DNA of 55,175 nucleotides from an uncultured Ruminococcus sp. (GTDB lineage Bacteria > Bacillota > Clostridia > Oscillospirales > Ruminococcaceae), in assembly GCA_905199285.1 (NCBI GenBank), contig CAJKFZ010000001.1, forward strand, positions 1-55,175, written 5' to 3'. Under the pieces are notes generated by a model. That model ran no database searches. It saw only the letters and a list, made by a program, of their open reading frames with translations, and was not told the origin of the DNA. Numbering within the stretch: position 1 is the stretch's first letter; each line of letters begins with the position of its first letter. Both the position numbers and the translations under genes were made by a program. Below are positions 7,518-15,175 of the stretch, piece by piece.

Positions 7518-8711
7518 TTATTTTTGTTCATTAATGAGTTGATTTACAAACTGTTTTGCAGTTCTCGGCGATCTGCCGCTTCCCTGCATAGCGAACTGCT
7601 CCGCTTTAAGAGCGAGAGTATCAGAGTCGATATTGATTTCGTGCTGAGCCGCAAGCTCCTGAGCTATCTGGACGTATGATTTTTTATCAGGTTTGCTGAA
7701 ATTAACTCTTAAACCGAAACGTGCCGAAAGTGAAAGAGTTTCCTGCATAGAATCGTTGCGGTGAACGTCGTCGCCGTCTCTGTCGGAGAAGCTTTCTTTA
7801 ACAAGGTGACGGCGGTTGCTTGTGGCGTATATCGCAGTATTGCCCGTTCTTGCCGAAACAGAGCCTTCAAGAGTAGCTTTAAGCGCTCCGAAGCAATCCT
7901 CTCCTGAAACGAAAGAAAGATCGTCGATAAAGATGATGAATTTCAGCGGATTGGCGCTTATGCTTTCGATAATATCGGGAATATCACGAAGCTGTTCCTT
8001 TGTTATTTCGATAAGACGGAGTCCTCTATCTGCAAATTCGTTTACAACAGCTTTGACCGTTGAAGATTTTCCCGTTCCTGCATCGCCGTAAAGAAGAACG
8101 TTCTGCGCCGGTTTTCCGCTAAGAAGAGCGAGGGTGTTGTCGATAACAGCCTTTCGTTCTCTTTCGTAGCCGAAAAGCGAGGAAAGACGCTGTGGATCGG
8201 GATGCTTAACGGGAACTATCTCGCCCTTTCTGAGGATGAACATTCTGTTCTGAGCAAACTTGCCATAACCGTAGCGTCCGATATTTTCAATTCGGCTTTT
8301 GTATTCCTTTACAAAGTCGAATTTTGTAGTTTTCCATTTCGGGAGCGAGATGGTACCGTCTGCAAAGAGTGCGAAATCCTGTGGCTGGAGCTGTGAAAAC
8401 TCCTGTAAAATTCTGAGTTCATTTTCCACGGCTTCCTCAATGAAGCTGTCGAAAGTTTCACCCTTTGCTCTGCCTGAGATATAGAAATTCTCGTCCTGCA
8501 AAACAGCCTTGAGAACATATTCGCTCAGATTTGCTCCGCTTTTATAAAGCTTTGAAACAAATTCGGAGTAGTTATATATATTTATAGAGACCTCTTCGCT
8601 GCCGCTGTCAAGAAGCTGCCAGAGTTCGTTTATAATTTCATCGCCGAGGAGACTGCGGAATACTGCAAGAGAACTCATTCCGCAGTCGATAGCTTTAAAT
8701 TTGTCGTTCAT
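7518..8711 (-). CDS. DUF815-type AAA+ ATPase
   Basis: A 397-residue ATPase of the DUF815 family, function unknown. Walker A GDAGTGKSS (about residue 208), Walker B FIIFIDDLSF, then a sensor-type ATSNRRHLVKE, which is typical of the family. The first 180 residues are a helical N-domain of unknown role. The ATG lies 1 base after the leuB stop, and the ribosome site (GGAAG) is inside the leuB end, so translation is coupled. It sits between leuB and ilvA, a biosynthetic context that does not explain its job. MoxR/AAA relatives often remodel proteins, but nothing here says which. Confidence 0.85.
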   Translation of the reverse strand: MNDKFKAIDCGMSSLAVFRSLLGDEIINELWQLLDSGSEEVSINIYNYSEFVSKLYKSGANLSEYVLKAVLQDENFYISGRAKGETFDSFIEEAVENELRILQEFSQLQPQDFALFADGTISLPKWKTTKFDFVKEYKSRIENIGRYGYGKFAQNRMFILRKGEIVPVKHPDPQRLSSLFGYERERKAVIDNTLALLSGKPAQNVLLYGDAGTGKSSTVKAVVNEFADRGLRLIEITKEQLRDIPDIIESISANPLKFIIFIDDLSFVSGEDCFGALKATLEGSVSARTGNTAIYATSNRRHLVKESFSDRDGDDVHRNDSMQETLSLSARFGLRVNFSKPDKKSYVQIAQELAAQHEINIDSDTLALKAEQFAMQGSGRSPRTAKQFVNQLINEQK

Positions 8712-8712
8712 T

Positions 8713-9789
8713 TTATGCGATCGCTTCCAATACCTTTTCAGTCATTTCAGTGCAGGTAAGAGGAGTTCCCTCTGTGCTGCCCATAAGATCGGCAGTTCTC
8801 CAGCCGTCGTTAAGAACCTTGTCAACAGCTTTTTCAATGCAGTCTGCTTCTTCGGAAAGACCGAAAGAATAGCGGAGCATCATTGCTGCTGAAAGAATAG
8901 TAGCGATAGGATTAGCCTTGTTCTGTCCGGCAATATCAGGAGCAGAACCGTGAATAGGCTCATACATACCTCTTGTTGTTGCTCCGAGTGAAGCCGAAGC
9001 GAGCATTCCGATAGAACCTGTGATCTGTGAAGCTTCATCGGAAAGGATATCTCCGAACATATTTGAAGTTACGATAACGTCGAACTGCTTAGGATTTCTT
9101 ACAAGCTGCATAGCGGCATTGTCAACGAACATATCGCTGTATTCAACTTCCGGATATTCCTCGGCGAGCTTATGCATGGTCTTTCTCCAGAGACGCGAGG
9201 ATTCAAGGACGTTAGCTTTATCAATGCTTGTAACACGCTTATTGCGCTTCATAGCAGTTTCAAAAGCAACTTTTCCGATACGTTCGATCTCTGTAACGCT
9301 GTAAGCTTCGGTGTCGTAGGCTTCTTCACCGTATTTGCCCTGTCTGTAGCCTCTGTCGCCGAAGTAGATTCCGCCTGTAAGCTCACGGACGATCATGATG
9401 TCAAAGCCGTCGCCGACTATTTCATCTTTCAGCGGAGAAGCGGCTCTGAGTGCAGGATAAAGAGTTGCCGGACGAAGATTTGTGAAAAGTTCAAGTGCGG
9501 AACGGATTCCGAGAAGAGCCTTTTCAGGACGCTTCTCACCGGGCTGATCGTCCCACTTAGGACCGCCTACAGCTCCGAGAAGAACGCTGTCGCTTGCAAG
9601 ACAGCCGTCAACAGTTTCCTGTGGAAGCGGCATACCTGTTGCGTCGATAGCGCATCCGCCAATGAGATAAGGTGTAAAATTGAATTTGTGACCGAATTTT
9701 TCAGCGGTCTTTTCAAGAACTGCAACGGCGCTGTCCACGATCTCAGGACCGATACCGTCGCCTTTGAGCAAAGCTATATTAAATTCCAT
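8713..9789 (-). CDS. leuB: 3-isopropylmalate dehydrogenase
   Basis: A 358-residue isocitrate/isopropylmalate dehydrogenase-family enzyme. It oxidises 3-isopropylmalate with NAD to the precursor of 2-ketoisocaproate. Seen: LLKGDGIGPEIV at the N-terminus, RELTGGIYFGDRG, the TSIDKANVLESSRLW block with the catalytic Lys, DNAAMQLVRNPKQFDVIVTSNMFGDILSDEAS, and the NAD-side GSAPDIAGQNKANP. Two in-frame ATGs exist; the one at 9789 has AGGAG seven bases upstream, while the one at 9795 directly abuts it, so 9789 is chosen. It is separated from leuD by the small orf91. Confidence 0.96.
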   Translation of the reverse strand: MEFNIALLKGDGIGPEIVDSAVAVLEKTAEKFGHKFNFTPYLIGGCAIDATGMPLPQETVDGCLASDSVLLGAVGGPKWDDQPGEKRPEKALLGIRSALELFTNLRPATLYPALRAASPLKDEIVGDGFDIMIVRELTGGIYFGDRGYRQGKYGEEAYDTEAYSVTEIERIGKVAFETAMKRNKRVTSIDKANVLESSRLWRKTMHKLAEEYPEVEYSDMFVDNAAMQLVRNPKQFDVIVTSNMFGDILSDEASQITGSIGMLASASLGATTRGMYEPIHGSAPDIAGQNKANPIATILSAAMMLRYSFGLSEEADCIEKAVDKVLNDGWRTADLMGSTEGTPLTCTEMTEKVLEAIA

Positions 9790-9858
9790 TTCCATTCTCC
9801 TTTATTTTCATCTCGACAGAACATCGGGTGTTTATATATAGTTTCCATCAAGATTTTA

Positions 9859-10134
9859 TCATATTTTTCGCTGTTTAATTTCTGTTTCAAAGGCCTTAAT
9901 ATATATCTGTCCATAGGTCAAAAACCAAGCTTCAGATAAAGGAATGTCTATTTCTTTCTGTTTATCTTTTGGTAATTGATCAACAGTTAGCATATAACAG
10001 ATTTTCTCTATATTCTTTAAGCAATTATAACAAGAGTATATATATTTATCATTCATGTCTTTAATATCATGCTTTTTACCATAAGCATCAATCCATAATG
10101 GATATCCACTCCATTCACTATATTCAATAGACAT
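9859..10134 (-). CDS. Small hypothetical protein between leuD and leuB
   Basis: A 91-residue protein that I do not recognise. It has an aromatic-rich N-terminus (YSEWSGYPLWIDAYG), a central YSCYNCLKNIEKICYM with three Cys (a possible metal site, though CX2CX6C is not diagnostic) and a C-terminus rich in Trp/Tyr/Phe. No membrane segment or signal peptide is seen. A strong GAGGAGG site sits before the ATG, so it is very likely translated. Its codons are clearly more AT-rich than the flanking leu genes, which suggests later insertion into the leuD-leuB junction. It could be an immunity-like or accessory protein, but nothing supports a function. Confidence 0.65.
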   Translation of the reverse strand: MSIEYSEWSGYPLWIDAYGKKHDIKDMNDKYIYSCYNCLKNIEKICYMLTVDQLPKDKQKEIDIPLSEAWFLTYGQIYIKAFETEIKQRKI

Positions 10135-10176
10135 AATTATGCCTCCTCACTTTCCTGTTTAATAACTCCGTTTACA

Positions 10177-10671
10177 TTACTTGATGATACCGTCGGCGAT
10201 AGACTGGATAAGTCCGCCGTTCTCGATGATTTTCTGGATGAATTCAGGGAACGGAGCAGTTTTGTACTCCTTGCCTGTAGTAAGATTGCGGATGATACCG
10301 TTATCCATGTCGGCTTCAACTTTATCGCCCTCGCTGATTCCGTCAACGGCTTCGGGACACTCTACGATAGCGAGTCCGATATTGATCGAGTTTCTGTAGA
10401 AGATTCTTGCGAAGCTCTTTGCGATAACGAGAGAAACTCCGCTTGCCTTGATAGCGATAGGAGCGTGTTCACGGGAAGAACCGCAGCCGAAATTCTGTCC
10501 GGCAGTAATGATATCGCCCTGCTGAACACGGCTTACAAAAGTTTTATCAAGATCTTCCATACAGTGTGAAGCAAGCTCTGCGTGATCGCTTGTATTAAGG
10601 TAACGTGCGGGGATAATAACGTCGGTATCAACATTGTCGCCGTATTTTATAACATTTCCTGTATATTTCAT
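10177..10671 (-). CDS. leuD: 3-isopropylmalate dehydratase small subunit
   Basis: A 164-residue LeuD, the swivelling small subunit that completes the LeuCD isomerase (2- to 3-isopropylmalate). Seen: DNVDTDVIIPARYL near residue 12, the substrate loop NFGCGSSREHAP and the FARIFYRNSINIG segment. The length is that of the short archaeal/clostridial LeuD (about 165 residues) rather than the 200-residue enterobacterial form. The frame could begin 18 bases earlier, but GGAGGTAATGAGCAA positions the ATG at 10671. That ATG overlaps the leuC stop (ATGA), so both subunits are translationally coupled. Confidence 0.95.
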   Translation of the reverse strand: MKYTGNVIKYGDNVDTDVIIPARYLNTSDHAELASHCMEDLDKTFVSRVQQGDIITAGQNFGCGSSREHAPIAIKASGVSLVIAKSFARIFYRNSINIGLAIVECPEAVDGISEGDKVEADMDNGIIRNLTTGKEYKTAPFPEFIQKIIENGGLIQSIADGIIK

Positions 10672-11936
10672 TTGCTCATTACCTCCCATGGACTTGAAAT
10701 TTTTCCTGTAATTGCGCTTGCAGCAGCAACAGCCGGACTTGCAAGGTAAACTTCTGATTCAACGTGACCCATTCTTCCTACGAAGTTGCGGTTTGTCGTA
10801 GCGACTGCACGTTCTCCTGCTGCAAGAATTCCCATGTATCCTCCGAGACATGGACCGCAGGTCGGAGTTGAAACGATTGCTCCGCTTTCAATAAAGATTT
10901 TGAGGAGTCCCGTTTCCATAGCGTCAAGATAGATCTGCTGTGTTGCCGGAATGACGATAACACGAACGTTTTTAGCGCACTTCTTGCCCTTCATTATTTC
11001 AGCGGCAGCGATAAGATCTTCAAGTCTGCCATTGGTGCATGAACCGATAACTACCTGATCTATTTTGATATCGCCGAACTGATCGAAAGTTTTAGCGTTT
11101 TCAGGAAGATGCGGGAAAGAAACTGTCGGCTGAATAGAAGAGAGGTCGATGTCGATAACTTCATCGTAAACAGCGTCCTCGTCAGCCTTATAAATTGCAG
11201 GTTCAGCGTTGCCGTGCTCCTTGATGTATTCGAGAGTGATATCGTCAACCTCGAAAATACCGTTTTTAGCTCCGGCTTCGATAGCCATGTTTGCAATGCA
11301 GAGACGGTCTGCCATAGTGAGAGAGGAAAGTCCCTCGCCTGTGAATTCCATGGAGCGGTAAAGAGCGCCGTCTACGCCGATTTTTCCGATGATATGGAGA
11401 ATAACGTCCTTACCGGAAACGTATTTCTGAAGCTTTCCTGTAAGATTGAACTTTATTGCGGACGGAACTTTGAACCATGCCTTGCCGATAGCCATTCCGC
11501 AAGCCATATCGGTTGAACCTACGCCTGTGGAGAAAGCTCCGAGAGCGCCGTAAGTGCAGGTGTGGGAGTCTGCTCCGATAACAACGTTGCCGGCTGTTAC
11601 AAGTCCTTTTTCGGGGAGAAGAGCGTGTTCGATTCCCATTTCGCCTACGTCGTAGAAGTGAGTTACTTCCTTTTCGCCGCAGAAATCACGGCACATTTTG
11701 CACTGCTCAGCAGCTTTGATATCCTTGTTAGGAGCGAAGTGATCCATTACCATGGTCACCTTATCCTTATCGAAAACGCTGGTTTTATTCAGCTTTGCGA
11801 ACTCCTTTATAGCAACGGGAGATGTGATATCGTTGCCGAGGACTAAATCAAGGTTGGCGAGGATAAGCTGTCCTGCCTGAACCGAATCAAGTCCTGCATG
11901 AGCCGCAAGAATTTTTTGAGTCATTGTCATACCCAT
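10668..11936 (-). CDS. leuC: 3-isopropylmalate dehydratase large subunit
   Basis: A 422-residue aconitase-family protein of the LeuC2/HacA-like type. Cluster cysteines are in VIGSCTNGR and in TPTCGPCLGG (CX2C). GADSHTCTYGALGAFSTGVGSTD is also typical. With LeuD it isomerises isopropylmalate. Three upstream in-frame ATGs exist; the one at 11936 has AAAGGA nine bases before it, whereas the two further upstream lie on or before that site, so it is chosen. The gene ends in ATGA overlap with leuD. It follows orf127 by 54 bases. Confidence 0.95.
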   Translation of the reverse strand: MGMTMTQKILAAHAGLDSVQAGQLILANLDLVLGNDITSPVAIKEFAKLNKTSVFDKDKVTMVMDHFAPNKDIKAAEQCKMCRDFCGEKEVTHFYDVGEMGIEHALLPEKGLVTAGNVVIGADSHTCTYGALGAFSTGVGSTDMACGMAIGKAWFKVPSAIKFNLTGKLQKYVSGKDVILHIIGKIGVDGALYRSMEFTGEGLSSLTMADRLCIANMAIEAGAKNGIFEVDDITLEYIKEHGNAEPAIYKADEDAVYDEVIDIDLSSIQPTVSFPHLPENAKTFDQFGDIKIDQVVIGSCTNGRLEDLIAAAEIMKGKKCAKNVRVIVIPATQQIYLDAMETGLLKIFIESGAIVSTPTCGPCLGGYMGILAAGERAVATTNRNFVGRMGHVESEVYLASPAVAAASAITGKISSPWEVMSK

Positions 11937-11990
11937 GTTTATCATTCCTTTCAAATATAAATTTAATTATCGCCTTGTATTTATTTTAAA

Positions 11991-12374
11991 TCATAATAGA
12001 TCTATTATTGACAAGATCAGGATTGAAAGATAACCCCAGACGGGAAGTAAAGAGATTGTTAAAACGCTTGAAATAATTATCACAGGAAGTCTTTTTTCAA
12101 TGCGTTTTACTTTTCGTATCCAAAATCGCAGAACGAAAAATGACATTAATATTAAAATTACTCCCAAACAACCGAATACCAAAAGTCCATTCAGATCAAC
12201 ATAATGATGTAATTCCTCAACATAAGTTTCTTCGTTAGTGTGATCTGTAAGGTATTCCTGCAAATAATAGATAAGCAATAGTATCTCTGCAATCAGGAAT
12301 CCAATAACAATGCTGGATAAATACGCATAGGTTTTGGCTTCGGTTTCTTTTACCTTTTTTTCAGTGATATTCAT
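11991..12374 (-). CDS. Hypothetical membrane protein (three segments)
   Basis: A 127-residue protein, not recognised. Hydrophobic segments at about residues 19-38, 64-85 and 97-122, with a charged extracytoplasmic or cytoplasmic loop (TDHTNEETYVEELHHYVD) between the first two and a basic stretch RKVKRIEKR before the third. TAAGGGGAATTATT precedes the ATG. It lies between leuC and the MITE downstream of ilvD, in the same direction as the ilv/leu genes. Composition is AT-rich relative to leuC. A role in amino-acid transport or sensing cannot be claimed. Confidence 0.6.
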   Translation of the reverse strand: MNITEKKVKETEAKTYAYLSSIVIGFLIAEILLLIYYLQEYLTDHTNEETYVEELHHYVDLNGLLVFGCLGVILILMSFFVLRFWIRKVKRIEKRLPVIIISSVLTISLLPVWGYLSILILSIIDLL

Positions 12375-12386
12375 AATAATTCCCCT

Positions 12387-12552
12387 TAGGGCGCGTTGAC
12401 GCTACCGCTCAACGCCCGTCTTACAGGTATCTTTTCCGTCTTTCTGCGTTAAAAATCCTTGTCATACGACAGTATGTCTGCGGATTTTTGCCTTGAAATG
12501 CGAAAAATATACCTGCAATCCGAGCATTTCGGATAGTGTCAACACACCCTAA
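12387..12552. mobile_element. TA-flanked MITE-like element
   Basis: About 165 bases between ilvD and orf127. The left end reads TTAGGGCGCGTTGACGCTA; the reverse complement of the right end reads TTAGGGTGTGTTGACACTA, so 16 of 19 terminal positions match. Taking TA as the target, the element is GGG...CCC flanked by TA on both sides, the mark of IS630/Tc1-mariner-type transposition. The interior has a large hairpin with arms AAAAATCC and GGATTTTT and an inner CATAC-GACA-GTATG. There is no coding capacity, so a transposase would have to act in trans. No such transposase is in the window. Confidence 0.75.
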
Positions 12553-12571
12553 TTGATCTATCCTAACGGCT

Positions 12572-14236
12572 TCACTTTTTATTTATAATAGCTCCCTTAT
12601 CAGCAGAAGAAACCATAGAAGCATAACGCTTGAGATAACCTGTGATGTTTTCCTTTTTCTTGATAGGCATGGTCTTTTTACGCTCTTCAAGCTCCTCGTC
12701 GGAAATCTCGAGAGTGATGCTGTAGTTCGGGATATCAATCGAAATGATATCGCCGTCCTTAACGTAAGCGATAGTACCGCCGTTAACGGCCTCAGGAGAA
12801 ACGTGACCGATTGCCGCACCTCTTGTCGCACCGGAGAAACGTCCATCTGTGATGAGGGCAACAGTCGAGCCAAGACCTGCGCCCTGAATTGCGGAAGTAG
12901 GGGAGAGCATCTCTCTCATTCCCGGACCGCCGGCAGGACCTTCGTAACGGATAACAACAACGTCTCCGGCTTTAATACCGCCCTCATAGATCACCTTGAT
13001 TGCTTCTTCTTCGCTGTCGAAAACTCTTGCGGGACCTCTGTGAACGAGCATTTCAGGAGCAACTGCGCTTCTCTTGACAACACATCTGTCCGGAGCAAGA
13101 TTTCCCTTGAGAACTGCGATTCCGCCTGTTTCACTGTAAGGATTGTCGATAGGACGGATAGTTTCGGGATCTTTATTTATACAGCCTGAGATATTTTCGC
13201 CGACGGTCTTGCCTGTAACAGTCATACAGTCGAGATTGAGAAGATCTTTCTTTGCAAGTTCGTTAAGAACCGCATAAACGCCGCCTGCCTCGTTAAGATC
13301 CTCCATATAAGTGTGACCTGCTGGAGCAAGATGACAGAGATTCGGGGTTTTAGCGCTGATATCGTTTGCGATATCAAGGTTGATATTAACTCCGCACTCG
13401 TTTGCGATAGCCGGAAGATGAAGCATACTGTTTGTAGAGCATCCAAGAGCCATATCAGCAGTAAGCGCATTCTGGAATGCCTTTTCGGTCATGATGTCAA
13501 GCGGACGGATATTCTTTCGGTAAAGCTCCATTACCTGCATACCAGCCATTTTTGCAAGCTGAATTCTTTCTGAATATACGGCAGGGATAGTTCCGTTGCC
13601 TTTAAGTCCCATACCGAGAACTTCGGTAAGGCAGTTCATTGAGTTTGCAGTGTACATACCCGAACATGAACCGCAGGTCGGACAGGCATGGTTTTCGTAA
13701 TCCTCAACGTCTTCAGCAGACATTTTACCGGCAGTATAAGCTCCTACAGCTTCAAACATGGAGGAAAGACTTGTTTTCTTTCCCTTGACGTGTCCTGCAA
13801 GCATAGGACCTCCGCTTACGAAAATAGTCGGAACGTTGATACGGGCAGCAGCCATGAGAAGTCCGGGAACGTTCTTGTCACAGTTCGGAACCATAACGAG
13901 AGCGTCGAAATGATGTGCAAGAGCCATACATTCCGTAGAATCGGCGATAAGGTCACGGGTAACGAGAGAATATCTCATACCTGCGTGTCCCATAGCGATA
14001 CCGTCGCATACTGCGATAGCAGGGAAAACGACAGGAGTTCCGCCGCCCATTGCAACGCCGAGTTTAACAGCGTCAACGATTTTGTCAATGTTCATATGTC
14101 CCGGTACGATCTCGTTGTAAGACGAAACGATACCAACGAGAGGACGTTTCATTTCCTCTTTAGTGTGTCCGAGCGCATTGAAAAGGGAACGCTGTGAAGC
14201 CTTTTCAACACCCTCGCAGAAATAATTTCCGCTCAT
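12572..14236 (-). CDS. ilvD: Dihydroxy-acid dehydratase
   Basis: A 554-residue IlvD/Edd-family Fe-S enzyme. It dehydrates dihydroxyisovalerate and dihydroxy-methylvalerate to the keto acids of Val and Ile. Cluster-region motifs are MVPNCDKNVPG (about residue 118), CPTCGSCSGMYTANSMNCL (about 190) and the C-terminal GRFSGATRGAAIGHVSPEA. Length is normal. GAGGTGAAATAAA precedes the ATG. It follows orf204 by 18 bases and is followed by the MITE, so the ilvD-to-leuC link in the operon now contains mobile DNA. Confidence 0.97.
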   Translation of the reverse strand: MSGNYFCEGVEKASQRSLFNALGHTKEEMKRPLVGIVSSYNEIVPGHMNIDKIVDAVKLGVAMGGGTPVVFPAIAVCDGIAMGHAGMRYSLVTRDLIADSTECMALAHHFDALVMVPNCDKNVPGLLMAAARINVPTIFVSGGPMLAGHVKGKKTSLSSMFEAVGAYTAGKMSAEDVEDYENHACPTCGSCSGMYTANSMNCLTEVLGMGLKGNGTIPAVYSERIQLAKMAGMQVMELYRKNIRPLDIMTEKAFQNALTADMALGCSTNSMLHLPAIANECGVNINLDIANDISAKTPNLCHLAPAGHTYMEDLNEAGGVYAVLNELAKKDLLNLDCMTVTGKTVGENISGCINKDPETIRPIDNPYSETGGIAVLKGNLAPDRCVVKRSAVAPEMLVHRGPARVFDSEEEAIKVIYEGGIKAGDVVVIRYEGPAGGPGMREMLSPTSAIQGAGLGSTVALITDGRFSGATRGAAIGHVSPEAVNGGTIAYVKDGDIISIDIPNYSITLEISDEELEERKKTMPIKKKENITGYLKRYASMVSSADKGAIINKK

Positions 14237-14254
14237 TTTATTTCACCTCATTAA

Positions 14255-14869
14255 TTAGATTTCAGTATATGTTGAAGCTGCGTCATCAAGAGCAGCCATA
14301 AGCTTTTTTTCAAGTGGAGTACCTTCAATATCCTTGTTGTAAGTAAGCCCGAACGCTTCACGTTCTCTTGCTGTACCGTCACGGAAACCATAGCAGTAAA
14401 GGAGTTCTCCATAATAGGGAAGTTTGGTTTTAAATGCAAAGTATTTATTATCAAGCTTTTCGTATTCTTTTCCGACAGGCTGACCGTTTTCAACGGCATA
14501 GTAAACATCATCATAAGGGCCGATGAATATGGCAGGATGATTTTCAAGATATCCGGTATAATCCTCACTGCTGTACGGTTCGTACTGGTAAGAAGGATCC
14601 AGTTCACAGTGGCTGTTGAACTCGATAAAATCACCCGAAAGTCGGAACGTATATTTTTTGTCGCCGTATTCATCTTCGATAAGTACGGACTTTTTGGCAG
14701 GAACATTTCCCGAATCAAGAATATCCTGCGGAGTCTTTTTTACAGGAGCACCGGAGACAGCAGTTTCCGGCCTTTTCGGAGCTGCTGATGATAACACTGA
14801 ATCATTGATTTTTTTGCCGGCACTTTCGGCAGCGTCAAAAATTTTTTTCAGCGAATCTAAAAATCCCAT
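14255..14869 (-). CDS. Hypothetical protein upstream of ilvD
   Basis: A 204-residue protein that I do not recognise. Residues 1-20 form an amphipathic helix (GFLDSLKKIFDAAESAGKK), followed by a Pro/Ala/Lys-rich linker to about residue 60 and then a globular acidic domain rich in Tyr (ELDPSYQYEPYSSEDYTGYL, PYDDVYYAVENG). No signal peptide or membrane segment is seen. The ATG at 14869 is preceded by AAGGAGCATATTTT; an in-frame ATG 18 bases upstream abuts the terminator and lacks a site. It begins only about 20 bases after an intrinsic terminator, so it must be expressed by read-through from upstream. It is then followed by ilvD. Confidence 0.7.
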   Translation of the reverse strand: MGFLDSLKKIFDAAESAGKKINDSVLSSAAPKRPETAVSGAPVKKTPQDILDSGNVPAKKSVLIEDEYGDKKYTFRLSGDFIEFNSHCELDPSYQYEPYSSEDYTGYLENHPAIFIGPYDDVYYAVENGQPVGKEYEKLDNKYFAFKTKLPYYGELLYCYGFRDGTAREREAFGLTYNKDIEGTPLEKKLMAALDDAASTYTEI

Positions 14870-14887
14870 AAAATATGCTCCTTTCAT

Positions 14888-14926
14888 AAAAAAACGCTGC
14901 TAACCCGAAAAATCGGGAAAGCAGCG
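14888..14926 (-). terminator. Intrinsic terminator/attenuator before orf204-ilvD
   Basis: On the minus strand CGCTGC-TTT-CCCGA-TTTT-TCGGG-TTA-GCAGCG is followed by seven T. It ends five bases before the AAGGAG of the next gene, leaving no room for a promoter between, so it should act as an attenuator for orf204-ilvD-leu and/or as a partial terminator for ilvC. Confidence 0.8.
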
Positions 14927-14995
14927 GTGTACATTCCGATTATTCAATCGGAGGATATTTAATTTAAGAATATTTGTTTTGTTATGTATATGCAT
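14900..14995 (-). CDS. Candidate Ile/Leu-rich leader peptide
   Basis: A 31-codon frame starting ATG CAT ATA, with AGGA 11 bases upstream. Residues 9-17 read ILKLNILRL: six of nine are Ile or Leu. It ends inside the terminator. A hairpin CCGATT-GAAT-AATCGG (14936-14951) lies within it. The AATCGGAA arm can also pair, with one bulge, with TTTCCCGATT of the terminator 5' arm. This gives the 1:2, 2:3, 3:4 arrangement of an amino-acid attenuator. A difficulty is that the frame runs through the terminator stem instead of stopping before it. An alternative frame beginning at ATG TCA GGA stops earlier but lacks a ribosome site. Confidence 0.5.
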   Translation of the reverse strand: MHIHNKTNILKLNILRLNNRNVHRCFPDFSG

Positions 14996-15041
14996 GAGAA
15001 CTTATTTCCTGACATCCAGTCGAGATGGATTTGTCTCTTTT

Positions 15042-15152
15042 GGGCGTAAGCCCTAATTATATTAAGTCTCCTTTTGGAGATTTAATATAATTAATACTGG
15101 GTTTCCAAAGGGGTTAACACCCCTTTGGCAGGAGTGCAGGGGACAGCGTCCC
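15042..15152 (+). repeat. Dispersed hairpin repeat, copy C
   Basis: Order on the plus strand: GGGC-GTAA-GCCC (15042-15053), a 17-bp AATTAT-type stem (15055-15071 with 15076-15092, one G-U pair if transcribed), the core CCAAAGGGG-N7-CCCCTTTGG, then GGGGACAGCGTCCC. It lies in the 306-base gap between ilvC and orf204, which otherwise holds the candidate leader and terminator. Orientation is opposite to copies A, B, D and E. Confidence 0.85.
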
Positions 15153-15175
15153 ATGCATAAACATCATCAAAATAA

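Noticed and set aside
9172..9939. Open frame of 255 codons on the plus strand
   Set aside because: Antisense to leuB, no ribosome site, no motif.
12387..12552. A small coding gene in the MITE
   Set aside because: All frames are short, cross the hairpin and have no ribosome site.
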